From: Pachypanchax playfairii
Taxonomy: Eukaryota; Chordata; Actinopteri; Cyprinodontiformes; Aplocheilidae
Direction: 5' to 3'
Assembly: GCA_006937955.1 (NCBI GenBank)
Contig: SSNP01000025.1
Span: forward strand, 1,855,165 to 1,919,164
Length of the DNA: 64,000 nt
The position numbers and the translations under genes were made by a program. Below the pieces are notes generated by a model. The model searched no databases, was not told the origin of the DNA, and saw only the letters and a program-made list of their open reading frames with translations. This document shows, in pieces, positions 1-11,700 of this stretch (position 1 is the first letter of the stretch; every line of letters begins with the position of its first letter).

Positions 1-147
1 TAAACAGAATTACCTCATTTTTAAAGATAAACTCACTGTCGCTTCAGCACGCAGCTTGTTGGTCTATAACTTTACAGCAACTATTAAACATGACCTGGGT
101 TTGGGTTTTAAAAGCCTTCTTTTCTTACATATCTGTAATTTATCCAG

Positions 148-3100
148 TGCAAAGGGACCAGAACATCTGCTGGTGCCAGAACGAGCCAAGAAACCTCCAA
201 GACTAACTCCTCTGAGCCCAAAGTCTCTCTGGGCAACAAGAGAGCAGCTGGAGGAGGGAAAACAACAGGGAACGCTGGAGGCAAGAAAGCAAAGAGGAAA
301 GAGGTGAAGGAGGAAGATGAGAAGCCCGTATCAGGAGGACAGAGACCCAAAAATTCAAAACGTCGCAGTGTTGCCTCAAAGGTCAGTTACAAAGAAACCA
401 CCAGTGATGGAGATGATGATGAGGAGGAGGAGATTAGCGAATCAGAGGAGTTTAAGGTAACTAGTGAGGATGACAGCGATGATTCAGAACGCAGATCTAA
501 ATCTACAAAAAGGAAGAAAGGCAAAGCAACGAGCAACAAAAATACTCCAACTCCAAAGAGAAAAGAGTCAAAACGGATGAAAGAGGAGGAGGACTGTGAT
601 GAAGATGATGAAGATGAAGGAGCTGTAAGCAACAAAAGGAGACAAAGTGGGAATAAGAAAGAGGGGCCTGGAGCAGATGAGTGGTTAGAGGTGTACGTGG
701 AGAAAACATCCTCCTGGATTTGTGTAGACGTGGACCACGGAGTCGCAACGCCTAATCTCTGCTCCCAGAATGCAACAGCACCGCTGACGTATGTGGTGGC
801 GGTGGATGGAAATGGGTTTTTAAAGGATCTGGGAAGAAAGTATGACCATTCATGGATGACATCGTCCCGGAAGAGACGAGTGGATGATGAGTGGTGGGAG
901 GAAACGCTCGAGCCGTTTTTGGGTCCGGAGGATGAGAGGGGCAAAATGGAGGAGAAGGAGGTACGTTCATACAAAACCTGGAGAATTATTTTATACTTCT
1001 TTTGTTTTTTCAACTTGCTTTGTGCCTCAGATTAAGAATTCAGACATATTGCTGATATTCATGTAACTTTATTGCCTTTTTCTTTATTTCTTTCTACCGG
1101 TGTAATAAACTAGTTAAAGTTCAATTAATTTGTCATTTCAGCAAAATTCCGAATAATGTGGGATGAAACCGAGTTTCTCACATCCTGAGCAAGTTTGATA
1201 CCACACACATAGTAGAAACAGACTTGTTCTGTCATTCAGAAGTGAAACCATGTTGTATTTTTAAGCACTAGAGATGTGGAGTTGAAATTCCTAGTTACAA
1301 TCAACGACTCAAAACCTTAAAAAAATCATCTGTGGTGAACTTTTGGTTTTTATTCTGGAAAATGTCCCATTAATTTAAATGGAATGGGCGGGACTTAAAA
1401 CTTTTCCTAGAAATGGATCAACTAACTGTTTGTTCTGTCACCTTCAACACGTCTCAGCTCCAGAATAAACTTCTGAACCGACCCATGCCGACCTCTATAG
1501 CAGAGTACAAGAACCATCCTCTGTACGTCTTAAAGAGACACCTGCTGAAGTACGAAGCCCTGTTTCCTTCTACAGCCGCCGTGCTCGGATACTGCAGAGG
1601 AGAACCGGTTTACTCCAGGTACCCTAAAATGTTTGAATCTGTTATAAGGAAGTTTGTTCTTATTGGAACTGAGAAAGTTTCCTAAGTTTTACATGTTTCC
1701 ATGTTTTATTAATTGTAGGCTTTTTTATAATGCATATGTGTGATGTTAAAGCTGTGTTATCATTCTTTCTACAGTGCATAAACAAAGAATTTTGGATTAA
1801 CAGAAAAAAGTACTTTTTTTTTTCTTTTTGGGGTTAATGCTTTAATGTCTAACTTTATTCTGTAGAGATTGCGTTCACACACTCCATTCCAGAGAAACAT
1901 GGCTGAAAGAAGCTCGGACTGTCCGTCTCGGAGAGGAGCCATACAAGGTGACCAAACACCTGCATTTCACATTTACATTGGTTTCGTTAAGGGATATTTA
2001 TAACCTTTTTAAATGTTAAAGTTATAGAGGCTCTTCAAACTGCTTTAGTTTGACGAAAATACGTTTATTTCTGACTTTACAGAAAATCGAACTGCTACTA
2101 ATGAGTTTCTTGCAGCTTAAAACAACTCCAGTCTGATGTGACTGTCTCTTCTGATCAGATGGTGAAGGGCTTCTCTAACCGTTCTCGAAAGGCCCGGATG
2201 ATGTCTGAGATGAAAGATGAGAAGGACCTTCCTCTGTTTGGAGAATGGCAAACTGAAGAGTACCAGCCGCCCATAGCTGTGGAGGGGAAGGTATCTGCTT
2301 TACTGTGTGAGACTGATCAACATGGAAGAATGTTAAGAGACACAGAAAGAGACAGATTTCAAATAAAAAGAATTCAAACACATTTATAAAATTCAACATC
2401 AGAAGTGATTAACTTCTCAGCATGATTCCATATTGTTCACCGTGTTTGTTTCCTCCAGGTCCCTCGTAACGAGTACGGTAACGTCTACCTGTTTAAAGCC
2501 TGTATGATACCAGTGGGCTGCGTTCATCTCAGGTTACCCAACCTGCAACGCGTGGCCAGGAAACTGAACCTGGACGCTGCGCCTGCAGTCACGGGCTTCG
2601 ACTACCACGGAGGATATTCTCACGCTGTGTAAGACTTGACTTATAAAATCAGTAAAACCTGATCACTATGAAAAAAAATAATAATAAAAGATGTTTTCCA
2701 ACTTTTTGTCTTATTGTTCAGGATGTGTAAGTTTCCATCACTATTTATTTGGGTAAAACTATTTATTTAGAAAGCATCAGTGTCTGTACACTGTAACAAA
2801 TCCGAAAAACATTTAAAATTTAAATTATTTTGGTCTTTTTGATTGTAATAGAACAGACGGTTACATCGTGTGTGAAGAAGATGAGGAGATTCTCAGAGCC
2901 GCCTGGGTGGAAGAACAGGAGATTCAGAGACAGAAAGAAAAAGAGGTTTGTGTTTGTTTTCTTTAGTGGGATTTATTCTTAGATAAATTAAGATTTATTA
3001 AATAGAAGTATGAATTTCCTGCTTGTCTTACATTTTGTTCATTAAGTCCAGCTGTTCGTTTCCTGCTTCTATGTGAACATTTGAGTCTTTTCTACTTCCA

Positions 3101-3419
3101 GAAAAAGGAAAAGAGAGCCATCACCAACTGGACTCTGCTGGTGAAAGGACTGCTGATCAGAGAAAGGCTTAAACAGCGGTACAACAAGAAGGCTTCAGAT
3201 TTGGGGGGAGAAGCTGCAGGGTTTTCTTCTGATGAGGAGGTGGTTGGACATGATTCTCCTGGAGCTAAAACAGCATCTGAGACTTTAGCAATGTCTTGGC
3301 CTCAAAACAGGAAAGAAGAAGAAGAAGATGAGGGGAGCACCAGCAGACTGAAGAGGAAGCCAACAAAACGAGAGAAGAAGGGTCGGGAGCAACATTTATT
3401 CCCTTTTGAAAAAGTGTAA
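148..3419 (+). CDS. xpc: XPC, DNA damage recognition subunit (3' part of gene)
   Basis: XPC starts global-genome nucleotide-excision repair: with RAD23B and centrin-2 it binds helix-distorting lesions in the nucleus and recruits TFIIH. Seven exons are visible: 148-960, 1458-1618, 1866-1947, 2159-2290, 2459-2628, 2852-2945 and 3102-3419. All have AG/GT borders, and together they give 589 codons plus TAA; the human protein is about 940 residues, so roughly the first third lies upstream of base 1. Exon 148-960 carries a Lys-rich, then acidic low-complexity linker, followed by the end of the transglutaminase-like fold (GADEWLEVYVEKTSSWICVD). Later exons give BHD1 (YKNHPLYVLKRHLLKYEA), BHD2 (MVKGFSNRSRKAR, WQTEEYQPP) and BHD3 (VPRNEYGNVYLF, GFDYHGGYSHAV). 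The basic tail ends LFPFEKV, like human XPC. The start of the first visible exon (acceptor at 146-147) is the least certain border. Seen: exon chain and motifs. Known: function. Confidence 0.95.
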
Positions 3420-3645
3420 AACTGCAGAAAAGACTTGATAAATGAAGCTGATTAAACTCTGCTGTCACAAAGCACTTCACCGACTGCTCGTAACGGCGAG
3501 TAGCCTTCGTATCAGGATGCTGTATTTATCATGAGCGGATTGAAAAAGGCTGCCATGCTGTTCTGATTTAACCTGTTGGCATCATCACTGTTCACATTCT
3601 TATTTCCTGTTTTATTTTTATAAAACTATTTTTGATGCTACAGAA

Positions 3646-3651
3646 AATAAA
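3646..3651 (+). terminator. xpc: poly(A) signal of xpc
   Basis: An AATAAA hexamer lies about 230 bases after the xpc stop codon, in AT-rich 3' UTR. It is the first canonical signal downstream. Another at about 4634 could serve a longer 3' UTR. Confidence 0.6.
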
Positions 3652-4211
3652 ATATATGATGAGTTCTAAACCCTGTAAGGTAGCAGATGGGCTTCTGTGT
3701 AAAAAAAAAAAAGGGAGGTTGCCATTAAGCACTGTATGAATGTTAAATCTAGAAAGTGTCCTTCAGCTTCATGTGTGTACAGAGTGTCACATAAAGGCAC
3801 CGTTGTTCTCCAAAATCTGACCATTATCATTCTCATGTGGGCGTGATGGGATTTTTATAGTTCACCACAAAAACTTGGATTTACAGCAAGTAAATAATAC
3901 TCACCACATTGATTGTGTAAACGTTGCTACCTGCAAGACAGAAACACATACTGTATCTGCAGGGTTGTTTTCATGTTCTAAATGGTAAAATCATGTATTT
4001 TACATGAATAAACACTACTGTTCATTTAAACTCCTGGTTCAGATGTGGGTTTAATATTCAGTGACCTACCAGTTGATCTAAATGGTTTCAGTTTGTTTTT
4101 GTTTGGCAGAATTATGTTGTTAGTCATTTTCATCTGGACGGAATGTTCTGAAAAAGATGTACGTCACTGTATATAGATTCATTTTCTTTTTAATCCTTTT
4201 GTTTGTCTGAG

Positions 4212-4497
4212 ACATGGCTGCATGGTGGTGCAGAGGCCATGCAGCGAGAAGGTTCTCAGTTTTAAATCTGATTGGGAAGTTTCTGTGTGAAGTTGCATGT
4301 TCTCACTGTACACATGTGGGTTTCTTCCAAAGGACCATAAATATGCATGACCTTAAATTGGTGTAAGGGAATGTTTTTCTGTCCATTTGTGGTCCTGTGA
4401 TGGACTAATGACCTGTCCAGGTCATACCTGCGTCTCATCTGATAACAGCTGGAGACAACATACACCCCCACACACGGACAGAAACAATGAATAGATG
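4212..4497 (+). repeat. Old SINE with L2-type 3' tail
   Basis: This is a diverged copy of a very common fish element. Hallmarks in order are catggtggtgcag, aagaaggt-like and tttctgtgtgaagttgcatg followed by ttctc, then gtcctgtgatggact and acctgtccagg. It ends in a gaatagatg-type tail. The same tail is found at about 52190-52380 and 59940-60024, which supports a repeat family. It lies between xpc and arih2. Identification is from pattern memory; the exact family name is not assigned. Confidence 0.7.
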
Positions 4498-5900
4498 CTG
4501 CATTCCAGGAACTTTTTTAATCTAGCTGAATTTTAACACCATTTCATGATTCTCATTTGTTTGTTTTTATACACACATGATGGTGGAAATGTTTTAAACT
4601 GTTTTGTATGAAAAGTATTTTTGTAGAAGTTTGAATAAAAAAAGCATAAAAAACATTCTGGATTGTGTCTTTTTATCTTCTTTTTACAACTAAAGGGTTT
4701 GAAAAAAAACAAAATTTGACAATCAACATTTAATGTTTTGTCAATATACATAATTTAGTTAATATCAGATCAAATCTTTTTACTTTTTAAATTTGATTAG
4801 ATATTCAGTTGGTGAAATGCTTATTAACTGACTACATCAAACTTTCACATGCTGAAGTGGCAAAATGTTGAAAAGAAATTACTGATAAAAAAATACATGT
4901 TAATCTAAATAAAAGTTTGTAAATAATTATAAGATGTGGAGCTGCATGCTGACTTGTGTTGTGAAAAATATTCACTATGAGAAGCCTTGACCATTCAAGT
5001 AATTCAATATCAACTTAAGAGTAAATAACTATTTATTTGGGCTGAATGACTTTAAATTTTACTTTTTTCTGTAGAAAAAGAAAGTGACTGATTATGAGAC
5101 TATGTATTCTTCATAAAATGTTTCTGTTCAGTTTTTACTTTTAAATATTTCTAACATTTTTTTCTGTTTTTAAATAATAAAACTAATAATTCAAGTTACT
5201 TTAATCTGTTACTTAAATGACTGGGATGAAATATGAACATAAAACAAGGGTGTTACTCAAATCAATATGTAAACTAAAGACTTTAAGTTAAGGTGTTTTT
5301 TTTTACTTTTTGTACCAGTAACCTTTGACTGAACATTATCTGCACTAAATGCATTAAATCATCCTGTACAGCAGTTCATAACCAATTATATTTGATTTAT
5401 GTCTGGGCCCAACCCTTCTCTCAGTTGCTTCAGGGAACCACTTCAGAACGTAATGCATTCAAGTATTAGCCAACACCCCATATCACATGTACAAAGCTTC
5501 ATCTAGCTGTGGGGACCTGATACATGCAGTTTTACTTTAATCTCTGCTACTTATAAGCAGGAAAAACTGCAGTAGGAACACGTTACTGCAGATGTTATGA
5601 TTATCTATCGTTTATAAGAAAGAAATTGTCTTACAGTGAAATCAGAAAGTTGGGAAATAAACAGTGTAAAAGCCTCTAATAATACTTTTATGATGCAGAA
5701 CTTCTCATTTCCTAAGTTAATGCACAGTATATTGAAATTAAGTTCTTAAAATATGTAAATTTGTAAATATGAACAAATTAGGTTAAAAATAAGCTTACTA
5801 AAATTCTTCAAGTGGCAAAATTATAAAATAAATCTCCCAGAACACCTGCAATAAAATGTTTTGTTTTATAGAGGACATTAAAAATAAAATAATAAAAATA
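4498..5900. other. Intergenic AT-rich stretch, xpc to arih2
   Basis: AT-rich sequence without a convincing coding frame, splice chain or RNA hairpin. Extra AATAAA motifs near 4634 could extend the xpc 3' UTR. Nothing else was recognised. Confidence 0.5.
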
Positions 5901-5904
5901 ATGA

Positions 5905-6087
5905 AATCACGTGTTTCCTTGACGCTGCGTGCGAAACGCGGACGTGACGTCGTTGATAAGCACCTCCGTTACCGTCTATCTTCCGCCTAACAGCCAGGGA
6001 AAAGCGTGAAAACTGCTCTTTAGATTCCCCCACACAGAACTCGCTCCTGGTTGTTAACATCAGTCCGGGTCAGGTCTACTTCAAAAG
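5905..6087 (+). promoter_or_regulatory. arih2: arih2 promoter and untranslated first exon
   Basis: A locally GC/CpG-richer island in an AT-rich background. It contains a CACGTG E-box at about 5908 and a CRE-like TGACGTCG at 5945-5952. A good donor follows (caaaag|gtaaat, GT at 6088). No coding frame passes through it. The next plausible exon is the untranslated part at 8471-8717, so I read this as the arih2 promoter plus 5' UTR exon 1, with an intron of about 2.4 kb. The transcription start is not determined. Confidence 0.55.
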
Positions 6088-6088
6088 G

Positions 6089-8470
6089 TAAATGCCACAG
6101 ACTTTTCTACCTGAAAACCAAAGCTTCAGCCGTTTGAATGTGTGTGTAATCTGCAACTGAAAAGGGCCTTGTTTACATCTCAATCCCCGGAGTAGAGTAG
6201 GTGAGAGGCGGAGGCTTAGGTGAAGAGAATGATAAGAAAGGTTGGTAATTTGGTTTGCTCTTCTCGTTTCGGAGTCAAAATCAACTTTTTCTTGAAAACA
6301 AGCCTGCTGTAAAAGAAGTGTACACTTTATTTCGATGTGTTTATGTGTTTTACAAGCCGATAATTAACTGCTGAGCACAACTACCAGCACGCTAGCCACA
6401 AAGCTAATTCTGCTAACGACAAGTCAAACAGACACTCTTGGATTTGACTTCACCGAATCTAGCTTCTTCTCCGAGGTCGAACCAAAATGTTCATGTTGTC
6501 TAGAGTCATTCTAACGGTTTTCACGCTCCGAAATTCAGTCTCTTAAACAGTATTTGACTTTACCCTAAATCTGTTATCTAATCTGTTTTGAGAGACAGTA
6601 TTAAATTAGCTTAGAGAGATCTGTGTCACCCAGTTTGCTCCCTATTTTTAACCTGGATCGGACTGGACGGAATGCGAACATTCGTCTGTAGCTTTGCTGG
6701 CACCGGACAGCTGGCAGGCTTCCCCGGGTAACCTTATTTTACACTTCAAGTTAAAATGTGCAAAGTCACATCTGAAGTCCGGTGCCAGAAAACCTGCCTG
6801 ACGTCTCCAAACATCTGTCTTTACAAACACGTGAACTTTAGTGACCCCCCCCCGGGTTCTGAAACCGACCATCTGTAACAGCTTCAGCTCTTCTGGGAAG
6901 GATTTCCACAAGGTTTAGCTGTTGATGGGCATTTTTGACCATTCTTCCTGTTGACCAAATAAAAACACGTCATTGGTCAAATTTATCTTCAGTGATGTTA
7001 GGTGTTAGAAAGTTATACTTTAGTTTGAGGTTTTTATTCCTGTTATACTCAGGTTTGTTACTGTATATTTACAGATATTTATACATGTTGTGCTGTGCTT
7101 ATATAGAGTTGCGGTGCTCCTTAAAAGAAGTTCTTAGTTCCACTATGTGAACTAATACCATGTGAAGCTGAGCCCTCAGATTTGCTACAGGTTCATACAC
7201 TGAATGTATTGTGCAGCTGGGAGTGGTTTCTTTCTCATGGTGCTAAATAGAACACAGGGAGGGAATTTTTTAATATTCCACAAGATATTACACACTTTGT
7301 TTTCGAAATGTTTTAATACTTTGTGTGCAACTGTTGCTCAGCGTCCTTTCTGGGGAGTTCGAGAACGGATTAACAGCTTGCTGACTGTTGTGAGCCAAAC
7401 AGGAAAGATCCTTGTAGTTGGAACTAAAACTTTTTTTGCTGAAGAGTTTGAACCAGTTTTTTTCTTTTATATTTTCACTCCACAACTCAAATAAAAGAAA
7501 AATGCTGAAATTGATCCATATTAGTCAGATGTCACTGCTGTGGTGGGATTTATTTTTGTGGTTATTTTGGATTAGTTCCAACTTGGTGGAACCTTTTCCA
7601 GTGTCCAGTTTTACTTCCTGATTTGCCACCAGTTTATCTTAAGTCAACTGAGGCCTCATCTGCTAATCTGGGAAAGTGTAATATTTATCTACACTCACAC
7701 TTCAATTTTAACAGCAGGGAAAGACGAAGAGTCACAGGGTTAGTAAAGCAGGTGTCACTGAAACGTGTCAGTTGTGAAGGAGGGAGAAAACTGCGTCCTA
7801 ATCCAGCCACAAGGTAAGTCCAGATCAGTGGGTTCCAAACCATCAACACAAAATAACAGTGGCATAAACCTTTTACTAACTACCATTTTGGCAAAAAATC
7901 TACTGTTTTTACAATTATTTGAAAATTTAATTTAGAGAGAGACTGAGATGGTTTGGACATGTACAGAGGATGGATAGTTGGTTTATTGGGAAAAGGATGC
8001 TGAGATGAGAACTGCCAGGCAGGAGACCTAGATGAAGATGAAGACTAAAGAGGAGATTTATGGATGTAATGAAGGAAGACATGAGGTTTGTTGGTGTGAG
8101 AAAAGATGCAGAGGACAGAGTTAGATGGAGACGGATGGCTTGCTGTGGCGATTCCGGAAGGGAACAGCTGAAAGGAGAAGAAGAAGAATCTCAGAACCAA
8201 CGTTGAGTCTTAGATCCTGACTAACTGTCCTTGCATGCAAAGAAGAACAAGTTTGTCTTAAAGTCACCCTCTCATGTAAATAATTCAAGTTAATGAGTTG
8301 TTGTTTTGTTTTTGTACCATTTAAGGAAATTCCAGTTATTTTTATGAATGTCCTGTTACACTTGCTGCTCTGTTGGAGAGCTGACTAAAATAATATCGTG
8401 AGATTCAAGCATTAAGGAGTAGCTTTTCTTTCTGTTCAAAAAGGACCTAATGTTCTCTTTCTCTCCTCAG
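6089..8470 (+). other. arih2: arih2 5' UTR intron
   Basis: Region between the presumed untranslated exon 1 and the exon starting at 8471. It carries a LINE fragment (described separately) and otherwise AT-rich unique-looking sequence. Open frames at 6935-7150, 7204-7494 and 7623-7817 have no recognisable protein content. Confidence 0.45.
7935..8195 (+). mobile_element. 3' end of a non-LTR retrotransposon (LINE), decayed
   Basis: Broken + strand frames read RLRWFGHVQRM near the start, and further on a DRVRWRRM segment followed by a GAAGAAGAA tail. This is the typical C-terminal end of LINE reverse-transcriptase proteins in fish. Stops and frame breaks show it is dead. The tail (gtggcgattccggaaggg, aacagctgaaagg, GAA repeats) matches the usual 3' end of such elements. 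It lies in the first intron of arih2. Clade not assigned. Confidence 0.7.
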
Positions 8471-8717
8471 ATTGTACCGTAAGCTGCTTTCCAAATGAGT
8501 GACGGAGAGTGTGATTTCTTCTGCTTCTTCCGCTGCTGCTGAGCGCGCTCCATTGCGCCTCAGACAGACAGGAAGGGAGGGTGTCGCTAAACACTGGCAC
8601 AAGGTGGAAAGGGGGAGGTGGAGCTTCTATCAAGCCATTTCAACCATTATTGGACCACTTGAATCCAACAGGTAGGCGGTTCGTCTACCTGTCTGGGTGA
8701 TAGATTAAATCAACCAG
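8471..8717 (+). promoter_or_regulatory. arih2: arih2 5' UTR exon with a 15-codon upstream ORF
   Basis: The acceptor ctcctcag ends at 8470, and the exon runs up to the arih2 ATG at 8718. A gtaggc donor-like site at 8672 would leave only a 46-base intron, too short to be likely, so I keep the segment continuous. An upstream ORF at 8495-8542 encodes MSDGECDFFCFFRCC, rich in Cys and Phe. It ends 175 bases before the main ATG and could dampen ARIH2 translation. Confidence 0.5.
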
Positions 8718-11700
8718 ATGTCTGTGGACATGAACAGCCAGGCGTCAGACAGCAACGAGGAGGACTTTGGGGTGAACTCTGAAGAAGAAGAGGATGATGA
8801 TGATGGTGGAGATGAGGAGGATCAAGGTGACATTTCACATTATTACGAAGGAGTAGCTAATGACGTGGAACAACAGGGTGCTGACTCCTTCGATCCAGAG
8901 GAGTACCAGTTCAACTGTCTGTCATACAAAGACAGCCAGTGTGTGCTTACGGAGCAAGTAAACATTGTGGCTGCTGATCTGAAGGTGAGTAAGACTGAGA
9001 TTTATGTGTTTTAGAAGGACCAAAATCACAAGAACCTTCAAATATCCAGTAATCTCTCACTATAACACTCTTTGGCTTTTGCAGCTTTGCTAAATTGCAA
9101 ATTGTATCTACAAACAGTCATGGGTTCTTTTATTTCCAGTACATGCTTCCTTAGTTGGTTTTCCAGTTGATTTCATACACAGGATGCTGTTGGAAGAGAA
9201 GCACATGGTTAAGCATCCTGGGTGCTGATTGGCTCAGGAAAGTAGAGCAGCATTAGATTCTGCTTTGCATTAGCAGCGTCTCGCCTCGCTCATTCAGCAT
9301 CAGTGTGTTTTGCTGTGTAAAGTGTGTTTTTAAGGGTTTAAATAAAGAGGTTCTTGGAAATAACTGTTGTGATTAAGGAGGAACAAAAACACAGAACATG
9401 CAAAAAAAGTTAAATAGAAACTGGTTAGTTGCTGTGCACATCAAAGCAACAATAATCTGGTCATTGTCTTCTCATTGTGTTATGAAACCCGTCAACTCTT
9501 TTTACCTTTTTTGTAGTTTAAGAACATGAAATTGGTGTCATGTCTGGCAGTGAGAGTTGTTGTTTGACACTGAAACACTTCTGAGTCTGATATATTGTGC
9601 TCTTTTAACTTTGATGTGTGTAGTTTTAGAATAAAAAATGAATTAAATGTTAAATCAAGAGATTGTTTTGTATAATCACATTAAATGTAGGATGCATATT
9701 ATTTTGAGTGTCTTTGAAACTTAATCTAAAAGTACAACTTAGTATAAATTTGGAACATTATTATTCAAACCCTAAGCAGCACATCATTTCAGTCATGTCA
9801 TTTTATTTTTACAGGTTTCACCATCAGTAGCCAAACTGATCCTGGTACATTTTCACTGGCAGGTTTCACAAATACTGGACAGGTATGTTTCTGTTGTTCA
9901 TTCACAGTTCACATCTGTTCAAAATGCAGATTTTTTTCTTTTAAATTTGGAATTACTTCTTGGTTTATGAAATACACTTAGTTTTTTCTTCTTTTGTTCT
10001 CAGAAGTGTTTCTTCTTTACCTACCTACCCTCCTCCTCCTCTTATTCCTCCTCCTCCTGCTCTCTTTGATAAGGTGTTTCCTGGTGACTGATTTCTCTGA
10101 TGTCCCTTTGCAAACATTTGGCTCTGATATTTGGGTCTTTCTCAGACTTTCTTTCTTTTTCTCGTTTTCTTTCATTGTTTGCATTCCAGTTGGTTCTCAG
10201 CACACCTGATGGAGTTTTGGACTCATATCTGTATTGATGTTTGATAATAATGAAACATTGGAATGCCTTTAAAACGCTGACTCTAGCTGGCAGGAAAATG
10301 CTCTCTTGTTACTGAAAACAAACAGGAGAGCAGTGACTCTGTCTTCCAATCATTTGTTCTTTCCTCTTTATCTGCTGTTATAAACACTGATTTGATACAA
10401 GGTCCCATTCACCCATCAGGGTTTAAAGGACATGTTCGACCTATTTAATCTTTGTTTTTTTCACTCAGGTTTTCTGTCCATTTTTCTACACAGACATAAT
10501 TCCAACTCATCTCTGCTTTTGTCAGAAGCTCTGGTCCAGCCCAGCAGCACATGCAGATTAGTCACTGTGAGTAAAACTCAATTCTTTCATCCACTAATTT
10601 ACTACTGCACTCATTCATTAAAGACAAATATCAAGTTTAAAAGCAGCAAATGGCCCATTATTGCTCAAACAGTCGATGGTTTTCTGATTTAAACTATAGA
10701 AAAATGTGACAGTTGATATCTCATTAGAGTTGTTTACGAAAATAATGCGTTTCTTCGGGAGGGACTGTGATGAATTAGTTCATTACTGCTTTGTGTCTGT
10801 GTGCATTTCAGGCCCCTCAGTCCCTCCAATGTGGAGTGTGCCTACAGGTTGTACGGAGAGATTCCTTGCTGGCACTCCCTTGTCAGCACTCTTTCTGCAA
10901 AGCATGCTGGGAGCAGCACTGCACTGTTCTGGTTAAAGATGGCATTGGAGTGGGTGAGTGCTGCACTGTGTGTGCATGTGCTTTGTGCACATCTGTTGTG
11001 GCTGAGTTGCAGTCTTGCTTTTTCCTGCAGAGTTTTTACTAACAGAAAACACTCCACCTTCTGGGGGTTTGAACGTGTACATATTTGTTTACTCGTTTCT
11101 TCATATGTGTATGACATAAAATCCTAGAAGGCCTGTCAGTAAGTAAAAGGGGTTTGATGACCCCAGAAGGTATTAAGTTTACCAGGCAGGCGTGCTGTTG
11201 CAGCACCCTCATGATTATCAGTGCATGCCTGTGAGAGAGTGCGCTTATGTCAGCAGGATAGCAGATGGGTGTGTGGGCATCTGAATGAATCGTTTCTAAG
11301 TTGTGCAGTTTACTAAGTGTGTGTGGGAGGGGTGGATGTGTGCAGTTTAATAGATGTATTTAAGTTTGTCTTTTGTAGTGGTGTGTGTGTAAGTAGTTTA
11401 TATGGAGTCATTGTATTTCTAAACAGCCTTTTGAGTAAAGTAAGTCCTCCGTGATCAGAGTCTGAGTCTGATAAGAGTTTCTCTATCGGCTGCACCAAGG
11501 ACAGATTTGTGATGAAGTGTGACCCCAATCTAGTTTCTAGGTCAGTGTAACATTAGAAACCAGTCTGCTTAGACCAAACACAACAGCAGGTGGTTTCATG
11601 AGCCAGTAATCAGTTTTGAGTTACTTAAGGATTTATTAACCTGAACATGCCAAATATACCATATTTAAAACAGGCATTTTAAAGTTTCTAAGTGCTCTAA

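Noticed and set aside
387..1013. 208-codon Ser-rich minus-strand frame
   Set aside because: Antisense shadow of the acidic XPC linker exon.
8672..8717. Possible 46-base intron (gtaggc to ccag) just before the arih2 ATG
   Set aside because: Shorter than functional vertebrate introns; treated as continuous 5' UTR.
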